A stretch of DNA of 40,221 nt from Propionicimonas sp. (GTDB lineage Bacteria; Actinomycetota; Actinomycetes; Propionibacteriales; Propionibacteriaceae), in the NCBI GenBank assembly GCA_027492575.1, contig JAPUEM010000134.1, positions 11,028 through 51,248 on the forward strand, written 5' to 3'. Numbering within the stretch: position 1 is the stretch's first letter; every line of letters starts with the position of its first letter. The notes below the pieces were generated by a model. The model ran no database searches, was not told where the DNA came from, and was given only the letters and a program-made list of their open reading frames with translations. A program made the translations under genes and the position numbers. This document shows, in pieces, positions 25,476 through 34,078 of this stretch.

Positions 25476-25481
25476 AGTCTA
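25476..25481 (-). promoter_or_regulatory. -10 hexamer of rnpB
   Basis: TAGACT on the minus strand, 5-7 bases before the predicted RNA 5' end. The -35 region is not clear. The rest of 25482-25591 contains a weak TTCGGC/GCCGAA hairpin next to T-rich stretches, possibly the end of the upstream ribonuclease transcript. Confidence 0.5.
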
Positions 25482-25591
25482 GAGCAGCCGCCTCGCACTC
25501 ACCGTCGCCCCCTGCGGCGTCGAACGTAGCGATTGTTCGGCCAAAACCGAGCGGAAGCCGAAAAACCGCATCGTTCGGTGGCCCGGGTCGG

Positions 25592-27103
25592 CTACGGCAG
25601 GGTGGCGAAGCTGACCTTGCCCGTCAGCAGGTCGGCGGCGACCAGGGTCGCCTGCACCTGCTCGCCCAGGACGAGGCCCGAGCCCTTGATGACCGCCTCG
25701 ACGGCCGGGTCGGTGAGCTGCAGGACGCCGGCATCGCCTTCGACATCGGATTCCAGGACGGTGCCGGTGAAGGTCTCCCCCAGCCTGGGCGCCAACACCA
25801 TGGCCTCAACCAGATCGACGATCCCGCGCTCGAACTTGTTGGCCCGGCGGTTGCTGTCGTCCATCTCCCCGGGCAACGACGGCAATGCCTCCAGCACCCA
25901 GCCCGGCACTGGTTGCCCGGCGCACAGGGCCAGGCAGATCTCGCCGGCGTAGCGGTCGACCAGCCGGCGCAGCGGGGCGGTGCAGTGCGCGTAGGGCGCG
26001 GCGATCGCAGCGTGCCCGGTCTGCTCGGGCGGGGCACCGTTGAGGGCGGCATACCCGGCCCCACGGAAGAGCAGGGTGCAAGCGTTCAGCATGGCCGCGT
26101 GCCGGGGCTGGGCCGGGTCGAGGCTGCGGACGAAATCCGGGTAGCCCAGGCTGTGCGGCCAGCGGATGCCGAGCGCCGCCGCGGTGCGTCGCAGCTTGCC
26201 AAGGCCCGAATCCCGGGCCGGCGGCAGGGTGCGCAGGAGGCCGACCCCACCGTCCAGCATGATCCGGGCGGCCGCCATCCCGGTGGCCAGCGAGAGCTGG
26301 GCGTTCCAGGTCTCGATGGGCAGCAGGGCGCGGAAGCTCAGCCGCCAATGGTGTCCGGTGGTGACGACTTCCTGCTCGGGCACCGGCAGGCTCACCCCGC
26401 CGCGGGCCGCCTCCTGCCGCATCCGCAACTGCCCGACCTCGCGCAGCAGAAGCAGCTGCTCGTCGTCCGTCCCGGCGTCGAGGGCCGCCTGCGCGCTCGG
26501 GTAGTCCAGTTGCGCGCGGCTGCGCACCCGGGCTCGTGCCACGTGGGCGGCCGTGGTGGCGCCCGCGGCATCGAACTCGATCTCCCAGACCAGCGCCGGA
26601 CGAAGCTGCCCCGGCAGCAGGCTCGCCGCCCCCTCCGACAGCACCGGCGGATGCAACCCCACCCGGGAGGTCGGCGCGTAGAAGGTCTGCCCGCGAGCGT
26701 GCGTCTCCGCGTCCAGCGCCCCACCCGGACGGACGAACGCCGCCACGTCCGCGATCGCGTACCGCAGCAGGTACCCGCCGTCCCGCCGCGAGAGGTGGAA
26801 GGCCTGATCCAGGTCCGTCGACCCAGGCGGGTCGAGAGTGACGAAGGGGATGCCGGTCAGATCGCCAACGGCCGGCGATCCCGGATCACCTGACGGATCT
26901 CCCTCCAGATCGCCGGTCCGAACCTCGGTCGACCCCGATCCGTCGATCTGGAGGTAGGCCTGTTCGGAAGCCGCCGCCTCGGCCTCGACCAGCGCCGCCG
27001 CCGGGTACTTCCCCGGAATCCCCAGGCTGGAGCGCAGCCGTCGCAGCCCCTCCCGCAACGCGGGCGGTTCATCAAGCCGAAGCGAGAACTGGCGAGCAGG
27101 CAT
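25592..27103 (-). CDS. RNB-domain 3'-5' exoribonuclease (RNase II/R family)
   Basis: A 503-residue protein with the RNB catalytic core. The acidic active-site loop is FVTLDPPGSTDLDQAFHL (about residues 85-103), followed by YLLRYAIADVAAFV and the GQTFYAP block. YAHCTAPLRRLVDRYAG near residue 370 is the family's second conserved block. The C-terminal 80 residues contain strands consistent with an S1-like domain (FTGTVLESDVEGDAGVLQL). It is shorter than RNase R and lacks clear N-terminal cold-shock domains, like the single-RNB proteins common in actinomycetes. It degrades RNA processively in the cytoplasm; the particular substrates are unknown. It lies upstream of rnpB on the same strand. Confidence 0.9.
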   Translation of the reverse strand: MPARQFSLRLDEPPALREGLRRLRSSLGIPGKYPAAALVEAEAAASEQAYLQIDGSGSTEVRTGDLEGDPSGDPGSPAVGDLTGIPFVTLDPPGSTDLDQAFHLSRRDGGYLLRYAIADVAAFVRPGGALDAETHARGQTFYAPTSRVGLHPPVLSEGAASLLPGQLRPALVWEIEFDAAGATTAAHVARARVRSRAQLDYPSAQAALDAGTDDEQLLLLREVGQLRMRQEAARGGVSLPVPEQEVVTTGHHWRLSFRALLPIETWNAQLSLATGMAAARIMLDGGVGLLRTLPPARDSGLGKLRRTAAALGIRWPHSLGYPDFVRSLDPAQPRHAAMLNACTLLFRGAGYAALNGAPPEQTGHAAIAAPYAHCTAPLRRLVDRYAGEICLALCAGQPVPGWVLEALPSLPGEMDDSNRRANKFERGIVDLVEAMVLAPRLGETFTGTVLESDVEGDAGVLQLTDPAVEAVIKGSGLVLGEQVQATLVAADLLTGKVSFATLP

Positions 27104-27200
27104 CGTCGTCCTTCCGAAGAGTCGTGATCAGCCTATGACCCACTGCCAGGCAACCCCGGCAAATGCGCAGTCCAGTTCCGGCGCCGCCCACCACGATGGC

Positions 27201-27242
27201 TGAGCCTGTCGAAGCCTCCGGAACCGACCCTCGACAGGCTCA
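27201..27242. repeat. Inverted pair of the CTGAGCYTGTCGA repeat
   Basis: TGAGCCTGTCGA (27201-27212) and TCGACAGGCTCA (27231-27242) form a perfect 12-bp inverted repeat, with outer CGAT/ATCG. The same core occurs singly at 23949, 30988, 31051 and 31101. Confidence 0.75.
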
Positions 27243-27273
27243 GGGATCGTCGGAGTGACGGGTCACCGCCAAG

Positions 27274-27389
27274 TGCTCACGGGGCCCCCGCGACGTTGTT
27301 CGAGGGAAGCACGTCGTGGGGTGCTCATAACGGGGCCCCCGCCGCGTTGTTCGGGGGAGCGCAGCGGAGGAGAAGAACGTGGTGGGGTG
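27274..27389. repeat. Imperfect tandem repeat downstream of the FtsX gene
   Basis: Units of about 47 and 66 bases begin GTGCTCA and contain GGGGCCCCCGC, GCGTTGTTCG or GACGTTGTTCG, GGGA(A/G)C and ACGT(C/G)GTGGGG. Copy 1 is 27274-27320 and copy 2 is 27321-27389. They fill the gap between the RNB gene and the 950-residue permease gene. No function is evident. Confidence 0.55.
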
Positions 27390-27390
27390 T

Positions 27391-30243
27391 TCATGCCAGT
27401 CTCCTGGTCAGCACCGGACGTCCAGGTACCGAGACGGACGCGATCCCTGCCGCGATCAGCGGGACGACGACCACTAGGCCGAGCACCATCGGCCACGGCA
27501 GCACCAGCACCGGTGCCGGACCGCCGTCGCGGGTGCTCAGCATCGCCATCGGCGCGCCGATCACCAGGCCGACAGCGCCACCGAGCAGCGACCCGACGAA
27601 GCCGAGCAGACCGGCCTGGACGGACGCCAGCCGCCGGCTCAGCCCGGGATCGGCGCCCACCGCGGCGAAGGTTCCCAGGAAGGGCCGCAGCTCGGCGACC
27701 CCCAGCACGGTCGCCATCGCCGCCGCCACCACCGCGAGCAGGACGAGGGCGGCGGTGACGCCCCAGACCACCGGGTCTTCGCGAGGGTGCCAGCCCCGTT
27801 CCACCTCGACGACGAAGCCGGCCGGCTGCAGCGCCCGCGTCAGCCGGTCTTCGAGTTCGGGGGTGATCGACCCGTCCGGAGCGGCGACCCGAAGCCGCCA
27901 GGAGGTCAGCGTCCAGTCCCGCGCGGCGGCGGCCTCGGTCGAGATCAGCGCGCCGTAGTGGTCCAGGGTCGCGCCGGTCTCGATCACCTGGGAGCTGACC
28001 GGGAAGGCCGGAACCTGTTCGGTCGTCGTGGTGTCGGCATCGACGTCGAGTCGGACGAAGAGGATGCTCCCCTCCTCGATCGGCGTGCTCGCCTCCTGGT
28101 ACCTCGAGTCGCGCGGCGTGGCCGGGCTGTCGTCGACCAGCAGCATGCCCGCGCGCAGCGCCCGCTGCTGGTCGTCGTCCAGCCGGAAGAGCGCGATCAG
28201 GTCGTCGGCCGGAGCCGCCAGGATGCTGCCGCGAGGGGAGGAGAAGTCACTGCCGAGGCCCTCCCAGCACTGTTCTATTCCCCCTTGGCCGGGCCTCGAC
28301 TCCCGCACGCAAGCGGGGTTCGCCGCCCTGAGCGGCTGCGGATCGCCCTCCCAGCCCGGCGGGGACCAGCCGGCCACCACCGCCGTCCGGGCGGCGAGCA
28401 GGGCGGGGTCCACGGCGGCGACGATCGCTGCCGCGCTGTCGAGCAACTCCTCCGCCCGGTCCCAGTCGCGGGGCGTCACCAGCGCGGTGCCGACAGGCCC
28501 GTCCGCCAGATAGTTGCGGGCGCTATCGGCCTGCGTGCTGGCGACCGTCGTCCAGATGATTCCCAGGATGACGCCGCCGGCCATGATCGCGGCGACCGTC
28601 GCGGTGGCGCGTCCGGGCTGACGCGCGGTCTCCCGCAGCCCCAGCCGGAGCGCGACCGGAGCGCGACTGCCCCACCCGGCCAGGGTGCGAAACAGCGCCG
28701 GCGCCAGCAACAGCGTGCCGGCCAGCACCCCGGCCGCTCCGGCGCACCACAACGCGAACAACCAGCCGCCGTCGCTCGGGTCGCCACGCAGGCCGGCGGG
28801 CAGCGCCAGCCAGGTGAGCACCAGCCCGGCACCCAGCAGGACGACCCCCAGCACCGGCGTCCCCCGGCGCGCGGCCGCCGGGCGCAGACTGCCACGCAGC
28901 GCGGAGACCAGATCGAGCCGGCCCAGCCCGCGGGAGGCCACCAGCGCAGCGGTCAGGGAGGCCAGCACCCCCAGCACCAGCGTCATCGCCAACTGCGGTA
29001 CGGGCACGTCCAGCGGCCCGTTCTGCACCCGCGGATCGGCACTCAACACCGGCCAGATCGCCGCGCCGACAGCCGCCCCCACTCCGGTTCCCACCGCGGC
29101 CGCCGAGGCTCCGAGCAGAACGGCCTGCCCCAGCGCCGCCCGCCGCAATTGCGCGGCCGGAGCGCCGTTGGCGGCGGCCAGCGCCAGGCTGCGCCGCTGC
29201 CGGGCGGCGCCGATGGCGAACGCGGGAGCGGTCACCAGCACCACCTCCAGCAGGGCGCCGGCGCTGAGCATGGCGTAGAAGAAGAACAGGGCCGCCTGGG
29301 CGGCTCCCGGCTGGTGATTCGACGGCGGCGGATCCTCCAGCAGGGCGCGGCTGACGGTCTGGAAGCCGTGCTCGGCGAACCGGGTCGCGTCCGCCATCGT
29401 CACCGGACGATCGCCGGTCAGCAGGAAGGCGCTCACGGCATCGCCGGACTGCTCGGGCAGGGTCACCAGATCGGGAACACCCTCGTAGCTGGTCTGCGCC
29501 GTACCTACGACGGTGACCTCGAAGAGCGCGCCCGTCACGTCCCGCAGGATGGCAGTGCCATGGGCGGGCAATCCGTTCGCTAGGCCGACCGGGGTGACCA
29601 GCACCTCGCCGGCGTCGGCGGGCAAACGTCCGCCGGTGATGCGGGCCACGCCGGCGGCGTCCGGCCGGCTCAGGTCGACCCCCAGGATCAGCACCGGCGA
29701 ACCCTGCTCGCTGAGCGCGTCCGACCAGGTGACCGCCAGCGCGGGCTGGCCGGCGAGGCCGGCGACAGCGCGTTCCTGCTCGGCCGTGGTCTCGCCCCAG
29801 CCCGGGACGGGGGTCGCCGGCCGGGCGTCGCTGCCGTCCCAGAGCCGAACCGTGGCGACCCCGTCGTAGTCGGGCGTCGCGCTGAAGCCGACGTAGCTGA
29901 GCGCGGCTTGACCGCCGCCCAACTGCAGCAGCGCCCGCTCCCGGTCGGAGATGTCGGCGGAGGCGACCACGACATGGATGGCACAGATCGCGGCCACCGG
30001 CAGGGCGATCATCAGCCAGACGAAGCCGGCGCGCAGCCGGTCCCGTCCGATCTCACGGCGAGCCATCCGCAACGCCATCCCCCAGCCATTCCACCAACGC
30101 CACAACCCCCCGCGGCGACCCCTGTCGCGCGAGGTGGACGTTGCCTCGCCTCGCTCGTCATCAGAGCGCGCGTGGGCGGGGTCTCGCACGCCCCGCGTGG
30201 CTACGGGTTGCGACGACATCGAGCTGGAAGCGCCGGGACTCAT
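27391..30243 (-). CDS. Large FtsX-family ABC permease
   Basis: A 950-residue membrane protein. A Ser/Arg-rich cytoplasmic N-terminus (about 1-55) precedes the first membrane span (about 72-92). A large extracytoplasmic region follows, then three or four spans (about 315-440) forming the first FtsX core. There is a middle pair of spans (about 460-520), a second extracytoplasmic domain (about 560-805), and a final FtsX core of three spans (about 815-935). This is the two-core layout of LolC/E-like and antimicrobial-peptide or lipid exporters in Gram-positives. The start overlaps the ATPase stop by 4 bases (ATGA), and the gene is last in the padR-ATPase-permease operon. Cargo is unknown. Confidence 0.88.
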   Translation of the reverse strand: MSPGASSSMSSQPVATRGVRDPAHARSDDERGEATSTSRDRGRRGGLWRWWNGWGMALRMARREIGRDRLRAGFVWLMIALPVAAICAIHVVVASADISDRERALLQLGGGQAALSYVGFSATPDYDGVATVRLWDGSDARPATPVPGWGETTAEQERAVAGLAGQPALAVTWSDALSEQGSPVLILGVDLSRPDAAGVARITGGRLPADAGEVLVTPVGLANGLPAHGTAILRDVTGALFEVTVVGTAQTSYEGVPDLVTLPEQSGDAVSAFLLTGDRPVTMADATRFAEHGFQTVSRALLEDPPPSNHQPGAAQAALFFFYAMLSAGALLEVVLVTAPAFAIGAARQRRSLALAAANGAPAAQLRRAALGQAVLLGASAAAVGTGVGAAVGAAIWPVLSADPRVQNGPLDVPVPQLAMTLVLGVLASLTAALVASRGLGRLDLVSALRGSLRPAAARRGTPVLGVVLLGAGLVLTWLALPAGLRGDPSDGGWLFALWCAGAAGVLAGTLLLAPALFRTLAGWGSRAPVALRLGLRETARQPGRATATVAAIMAGGVILGIIWTTVASTQADSARNYLADGPVGTALVTPRDWDRAEELLDSAAAIVAAVDPALLAARTAVVAGWSPPGWEGDPQPLRAANPACVRESRPGQGGIEQCWEGLGSDFSSPRGSILAAPADDLIALFRLDDDQQRALRAGMLLVDDSPATPRDSRYQEASTPIEEGSILFVRLDVDADTTTTEQVPAFPVSSQVIETGATLDHYGALISTEAAAARDWTLTSWRLRVAAPDGSITPELEDRLTRALQPAGFVVEVERGWHPREDPVVWGVTAALVLLAVVAAAMATVLGVAELRPFLGTFAAVGADPGLSRRLASVQAGLLGFVGSLLGGAVGLVIGAPMAMLSTRDGGPAPVLVLPWPMVLGLVVVVPLIAAGIASVSVPGRPVLTRRLA

Positions 30244-30947
30244 CGGACGCGGGCGGGCTCGCGGGCGGTCGTCCCGTCCACCACCACGCCGTCGCGCAGG
30301 TAGACCACCCGATCGGCCCAGGCGGCGTGCCGGGCCTCGTGGGTGACCAGCAGCCCGGCGGCCCCGGCGTCACAGCGGGCGCGCAGCACGGCCAGCACCT
30401 CTTCGCCGGTGACCGAGTCGAGGGCGCCGGTGGGCTCGTCGGCCAGCACAAGCCGCCGCTGGCCGATCAGCGCACGAGCGATCGCCACCCGCTGCTGCTG
30501 ACCTCCGGAGAGCTGGTCGGGAAAGCGATCGGCCAGGCCGGTCAGGCCGAGGTCCTTCAGCGTGGCGCGAGCCTCCTGACGGGCGGCCAGCGCGGGCTCG
30601 CCGTCCAACTCCAGCGGCAGTGCGATGTTCTCGGCGGCGGTCAGCGAGGGGATCAGGTTGTAGTCCTGGAAGACCACCCCGATCCGGCGGCGACGCAGCT
30701 GGGCGAGTTCGGTCGGCTTCAGATTGGCCAGTGACTGACCGGCGATCTCCACGTCCCCGCTGGTCGGACGATCCAACGCCCCCGCCAGGTTCAGCAGCGT
30801 GGACTTCCCCGACCCGGACGGACCCATCACCGCCACCAGTTCGCCCGCCTCGACCTCCAGCGAGATCCCCCGCAGCGCGTGGACGGCGGTCTCCCCGCTG
30901 CCGTGCGTCCGCGTGACGTCCAGCAAACGCAACACCGGGACGTTCAT
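30240..30947 (-). CDS. MacB/LolD-type ABC ATPase
   Basis: A 235-residue ATPase paired with the 950-residue permease. Walker A is GPSGSGKST (about 40-48), Q loop VFQDYNLIPSLTA, signature [15 protein letters not shown], Walker [13 protein letters not shown], and a VTHEAR H loop. The frame closes in the start of the permease gene. The 175-base gap to the upstream padR gene contains three copies of the CTGAGCYTGTCGAAG repeat and no recognisable promoter. Confidence 0.94.
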   Translation of the reverse strand: MNVPVLRLLDVTRTHGSGETAVHALRGISLEVEAGELVAVMGPSGSGKSTLLNLAGALDRPTSGDVEIAGQSLANLKPTELAQLRRRRIGVVFQDYNLIPSLTAAENIALPLELDGEPALAARQEARATLKDLGLTGLADRFPDQLSGGQQQRVAIARALIGQRRLVLADEPTGALDSVTGEEVLAVLRARCDAGAAGLLVTHEARHAAWADRVVYLRDGVVVDGTTAREPARVR

Positions 30948-30987
30948 CGCACACCTCCCGACGATGCTCGATCCATCTTCGACGAGG

Positions 30988-31115
30988 CTTCGACAAGCTC
31001 AGCCATCGTCAAGCGCGCCCACCCCAAACGACCCCTGAGCCTGGCGGTCCCTGAGCTTGTCGAAGGGTCGAAGGGTCGCGGCATCCCCACAGAACGATCC
31101 CTGAGCCTGTCGAAG
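30988..31115. repeat. Three copies of the CTGAGCYTGTCGAAG repeat
   Basis: CTTCGACAAGCTCAG (30988-31002) is inverted relative to CTGAGCTTGTCGAAG (31051-31065) and CTGAGCCTGTCGAAG (31101-31115). Copies in opposite orientation can form a stem in the padR-ATPase message. Confidence 0.8.
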
Positions 31116-31122
31116 GGTCGCA

Positions 31123-31689
31123 TCACTGCACCTCCACGACGTCGTCCGCAACCACGACAGCCTCCACCGTGGGCTTGCCGAAACGGGCCACGCTCGCCTC
31201 GACCTGGTCGAGCCAGCGGATCTCCGCCTCGGCGGCGAACAGCTGGTGCTCGACCACCATCAGCCAGGCCAGATCGCCGGCCGGATCGATCGACTGCTTC
31301 ACCCGGGTGAGCTGCTGCAGCCGGCGCATCGTCGCCGACCGCTGCGCCTGGGCGACTGCCGCGGAATCGACCGCGTTGCTGGTGATCGCGATGGCCAGCT
31401 TGATCACCAGCTCCTCGCGCGGCGTGTTCTCGCGGTCCACCGGAGTCTGCCACCAGCGCTCGACCTCGGCGCGGCCTTCGGGGGTCAGCGCGTAGTTGAT
31501 CCGTCCCTCCTCGTCGGCTTCGGCCTGGACGACCAGGCCGTCGCGCTCCAGCCGATCGAGGGTGGTGTACACCTGCCCGACGTTCACCGGCCAGGTCCCC
31601 CCGGTACGCGCCTCGAACCCCGCCTTCAGCTGCGCCCCGTAGCAGGGCCCCTCCGCCAACAGCGCCAGAATCCCGTTCCGCACCGACAT
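31123..31689 (-). CDS. PadR-family transcriptional regulator
   Basis: A 188-residue regulator. The winged helix-turn-helix is residues about 5-80 (GILALLAEGPCYGAQLKAGF, QVYTTLDRLERDGLV, YALTPEGRAEVERW). The rest is the helical dimerisation domain of PadR type (Vir_act_alpha_C-like). PadR repressors often bind the exported drug or peptide and release the adjacent ABC operon. The ATG at 31689 is chosen over the GTG six bases earlier because GAGGAG is 5 bases in front of it. An inverted pair of ATACTCGGTAT sites lies directly upstream. Confidence 0.92.
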   Translation of the reverse strand: MSVRNGILALLAEGPCYGAQLKAGFEARTGGTWPVNVGQVYTTLDRLERDGLVVQAEADEEGRINYALTPEGRAEVERWWQTPVDRENTPREELVIKLAIAITSNAVDSAAVAQAQRSATMRRLQQLTRVKQSIDPAGDLAWLMVVEHQLFAAEAEIRWLDQVEASVARFGKPTVEAVVVADDVVEVQ

Positions 31690-31701
31690 GACCACTCCTC
31701 A

Positions 31702-31743
31702 ATACTCGGTATCACCACTCGTCAGTGACTCTATACCGAGTAT
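31702..31743. promoter_or_regulatory. Candidate PadR operator at the padR promoter
   Basis: ATACTCGGTAT (31702-31712) and its exact complement ATACCGAGTAT (31733-31743) flank 20 bases. A minus-strand -10-like TATAGA (31735-31730) touches the distal site. The first site starts 13 bases before the padR ATG. The arrangement fits autorepression. Confidence 0.7.
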
Positions 31744-31812
31744 CCCAACGACCAGCACCAGAGAACCCCGCGTGTCGCCCCGAGGTCGCATCCCCTCGAG
31801 GTCGTTGGAGAC

Positions 31813-31832
31813 GGCGACCCCTGAGGGTCGCC
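31813..31832. terminator. Hairpin between the two divergent ABC operons
   Basis: GGCGACCC-CTGA-GGGTCGCC is a perfect 8-bp stem with a 4-base loop and no T-run. It lies midway between the two operator regions and may insulate them. Confidence 0.35.
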
Positions 31833-31891
31833 GGCGGCGCACCCCCGAAGACTCGCCGACTGACCTTCCTGCCAGCCGAGGCAGTTCATGC

Positions 31892-31915
31892 ATACTCAGT
31901 ATGCATACTCGGTAT
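31892..31915. promoter_or_regulatory. Candidate PadR operator upstream of the plus-strand ABC operon
   Basis: ATACTCAGTAT (31892-31902) and ATACTCGGTAT (31905-31915) are tandem, 13 bases apart centre to centre. The second is identical to the site in front of padR. They end 34 bases before the ATPase start codon. Confidence 0.65.
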
Positions 31916-31949
31916 GTTGATCGAGCCAGCGAATCCGAACGGAGCCATG

Positions 31950-32708
31950 ATGATCGACCCGACACCCGGCGAGGTGGCCCTCGCCCACGTCTCACATTCC
32001 TACGGCAGGCGCCCGGCGCTCACCGACGTCAACCTGACCCTGCCGGTCGGAGTGACCGGCCTGCTGGGCCCCAACGGCGCCGGCAAATCCACCCTGATGA
32101 AGCTGCTGGCCACCGCCACCACCCTGCAGACCGGCGAGATCCGGTACGGCGAGCGAAAGCTGGGCAGCGGGCCGGTGAACGAGATCCGGCGGCTGATCGG
32201 CTACCTGCCGCAGCGGTTCGAGTTGATGGAGTGGTCGAGCGTCCGCCGCAATGTCGCCTACGCGGCCTGGGCGCACGGCCTGGACGGGGAAGACCTGGAC
32301 GCCGCCGTCGACTCCGCGCTGGAAACGGTCGACCTGGCCGACCGAAGCAAGTCCCGCGCCCGGACGCTCTCCGGCGGCATGCGGCAGCGCCTCGGGCTGG
32401 CCTGCGCCCTGGTGCATCGTCCGGCGGTCGCGGTGCTGGACGAACCCACGGTCGGGCTCGATCCGGTGCAGCGCGGTGAACTGCGCCGCCTGATCACCGC
32501 CCTGGGCGAGCGGTCGGTCGTCCTGATCTCCACCCACCTGGTGGAGGATCTGGCCGCCACCGCCGAACAGGTGGTCGTGCCGTATGAGGGCCGGGCCCGG
32601 TTCCGCGGGACGGTCGAGCAGTTGCGGACGCTGGGCGAGACCATCGACACCCCGCACGCCTCGATCCTGGAAGCCGGCTACGAGGCCGCGCTGGGAGCCA
32701 CGGCATGA
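31950..32708 (+). CDS. ABC transporter ATPase (ABC-2/drug export type)
   Basis: A 252-residue ATPase with Walker A GPNGAGKST (about 35-43), Q loop YLPQRFELMEWSS, signature LSGGMRQRLGLACAL, Walker B VAVLDEPTVGLDP and H loop ISTHLVED. The type matches CcmA/DrrA-like exporters. Two adjacent ATGs exist (31947, 31950); the second is preferred because GGAG is 5 bases upstream. A further upstream ATG at 31914 lies inside the operator. It overlaps the permease start by 4 bases. Confidence 0.93.
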   Translation: MIDPTPGEVALAHVSHSYGRRPALTDVNLTLPVGVTGLLGPNGAGKSTLMKLLATATTLQTGEIRYGERKLGSGPVNEIRRLIGYLPQRFELMEWSSVRRNVAYAAWAHGLDGEDLDAAVDSALETVDLADRSKSRARTLSGGMRQRLGLACALVHRPAVAVLDEPTVGLDPVQRGELRRLITALGERSVVLISTHLVEDLAATAEQVVVPYEGRARFRGTVEQLRTLGETIDTPHASILEAGYEAALGATA

Positions 32709-34078
32709 GCGCCAGGGGCCTCGTCGCGCCCTACCGTCCGGGGACGGTCGGCGGGATCGCGCTCGGCACCGCGCTGATCGCGATCGGGATCTCGGCACGA
32801 TTGTGGACGGGCGCCGTCGGCGCCTTCGATCTGCGGGACGTCATCTTCGCCTGCCGCAATGCGCTGCCCGCGCTCGCGCTGCCGGTGGGCTGGCTGGCGG
32901 TCTGGGCGGCCAGCGTCCACACTTCGGATTCGGCGATCATCGGCGCCGCGCCGGGGCGTCCGCGCAACCAGATCGTGCTGCGCCAAGCCGGGGTGCTCGC
33001 AGCGGCCACGACCCTCGGGTGGCTCGCCGGCTGGGCGGTGCCGGGCGGCATCGCCTTCGCCACCCAGTACTGGACGCCGGTCGATCTGCTCGGGCTCGCC
33101 GTCCTCGCGGTCGCCGCGGGGTCGCTGGCCCCGATCGGTCTGGCCGTCGCCATGCTCTGCGACGTCCGGCCGGGCGCCCTGGTGACGCCGTTGGTGCTGA
33201 TGCTGGTGCTGGTGCTGCCCGCATTCTTCGTCAACGACGTGCTGCTGAAACCGACGCCGTTCTCCACGCAGGCGCTTTCCTACGTCTGGTCGCTGGCGAT
33301 TCCGCAGAGCGGCACGACGTTGGCCTGGACGACCGAACTGCTGCGACTCGCCTTCTATCTGCTGGTCACGTTCGCGGCAGCCAAGGCCGCGGTCGGCTGG
33401 GCCGAGTTCCGGGCCACCCGGAATCGCGCAGCACTGGCGAGCACCGCCTGGCTCACCCTCCCGGTGGCGGTGTCGGTGGTGGTCGCGTGGACCGTGCCGC
33501 CGCTCGCCGTCCTGGATCCGAACGACCAGGTGAACTGCCGTGCCGACGCCGGCTACACGCTGTGCCTGTTCCAGCTCGACGAACCCAACCGTTCCGAATT
33601 CGAGATCGCGTTGGCGCCGGTGATGGCACTACTGCCACCCGAGGCGTTGGCAAAGGTGACATTCAGCCAGGACTGGGCCACCGCGGAGGCGATGGGCGCG
33701 ATCGGCATCGACCGTCTGGGTAGCGGTCGCCACGCCTGGCTGGACGGCATGAACAGCATCGTCTGGAGTCTGTTCAAGCCGTACCCGGACCCCGCCCTGC
33801 GCTGCGAAGGCCGGCCCGAGGAGGCGATCTACGAGACCAGTGCCCTTGAGACGACGATCACCTGGCAGGTGGGCCGACGGGCCGCCGCGGCGACCATCGA
33901 CGATCCGGCATCGAGCGAGCAGTTCAGCCTGATCGTCGACAGCAACAGCGGGCATGGATCCGAGGTCGCCGACCAGTGGCTGGACGGGCTCAGCGACGAC
34001 GACTTCCGCGACTGGTACCAGCAGAACCGTCCGCGGCTGGTGGACTGCACCCTCACCGAACAGGATTTCCCGCGATGA
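32705..34078 (+). CDS. ABC permease subunit with extracytoplasmic C-terminal domain, unknown cargo
   Basis: A 457-residue protein with seven predicted membrane spans in residues about 15-270 (for example near 52-71, 127-150, 157-180 and 247-270). A C-terminal soluble domain of about 185 residues follows. With the N-terminus inside, seven spans place this domain outside. It contains four cysteines (QVNCRADA, YTLCLF, LRCEGR, VDCTL), consistent with two disulfides. I do not recognise a named family; position and overlaps with the ATPase gene (ATGA) and the following membrane gene (ATGA) make it the transport partner. Confidence 0.75.
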   Translation: MSARGLVAPYRPGTVGGIALGTALIAIGISARLWTGAVGAFDLRDVIFACRNALPALALPVGWLAVWAASVHTSDSAIIGAAPGRPRNQIVLRQAGVLAAATTLGWLAGWAVPGGIAFATQYWTPVDLLGLAVLAVAAGSLAPIGLAVAMLCDVRPGALVTPLVLMLVLVLPAFFVNDVLLKPTPFSTQALSYVWSLAIPQSGTTLAWTTELLRLAFYLLVTFAAAKAAVGWAEFRATRNRAALASTAWLTLPVAVSVVVAWTVPPLAVLDPNDQVNCRADAGYTLCLFQLDEPNRSEFEIALAPVMALLPPEALAKVTFSQDWATAEAMGAIGIDRLGSGRHAWLDGMNSIVWSLFKPYPDPALRCEGRPEEAIYETSALETTITWQVGRRAAAATIDDPASSEQFSLIVDSNSGHGSEVADQWLDGLSDDDFRDWYQQNRPRLVDCTLTEQDFPR

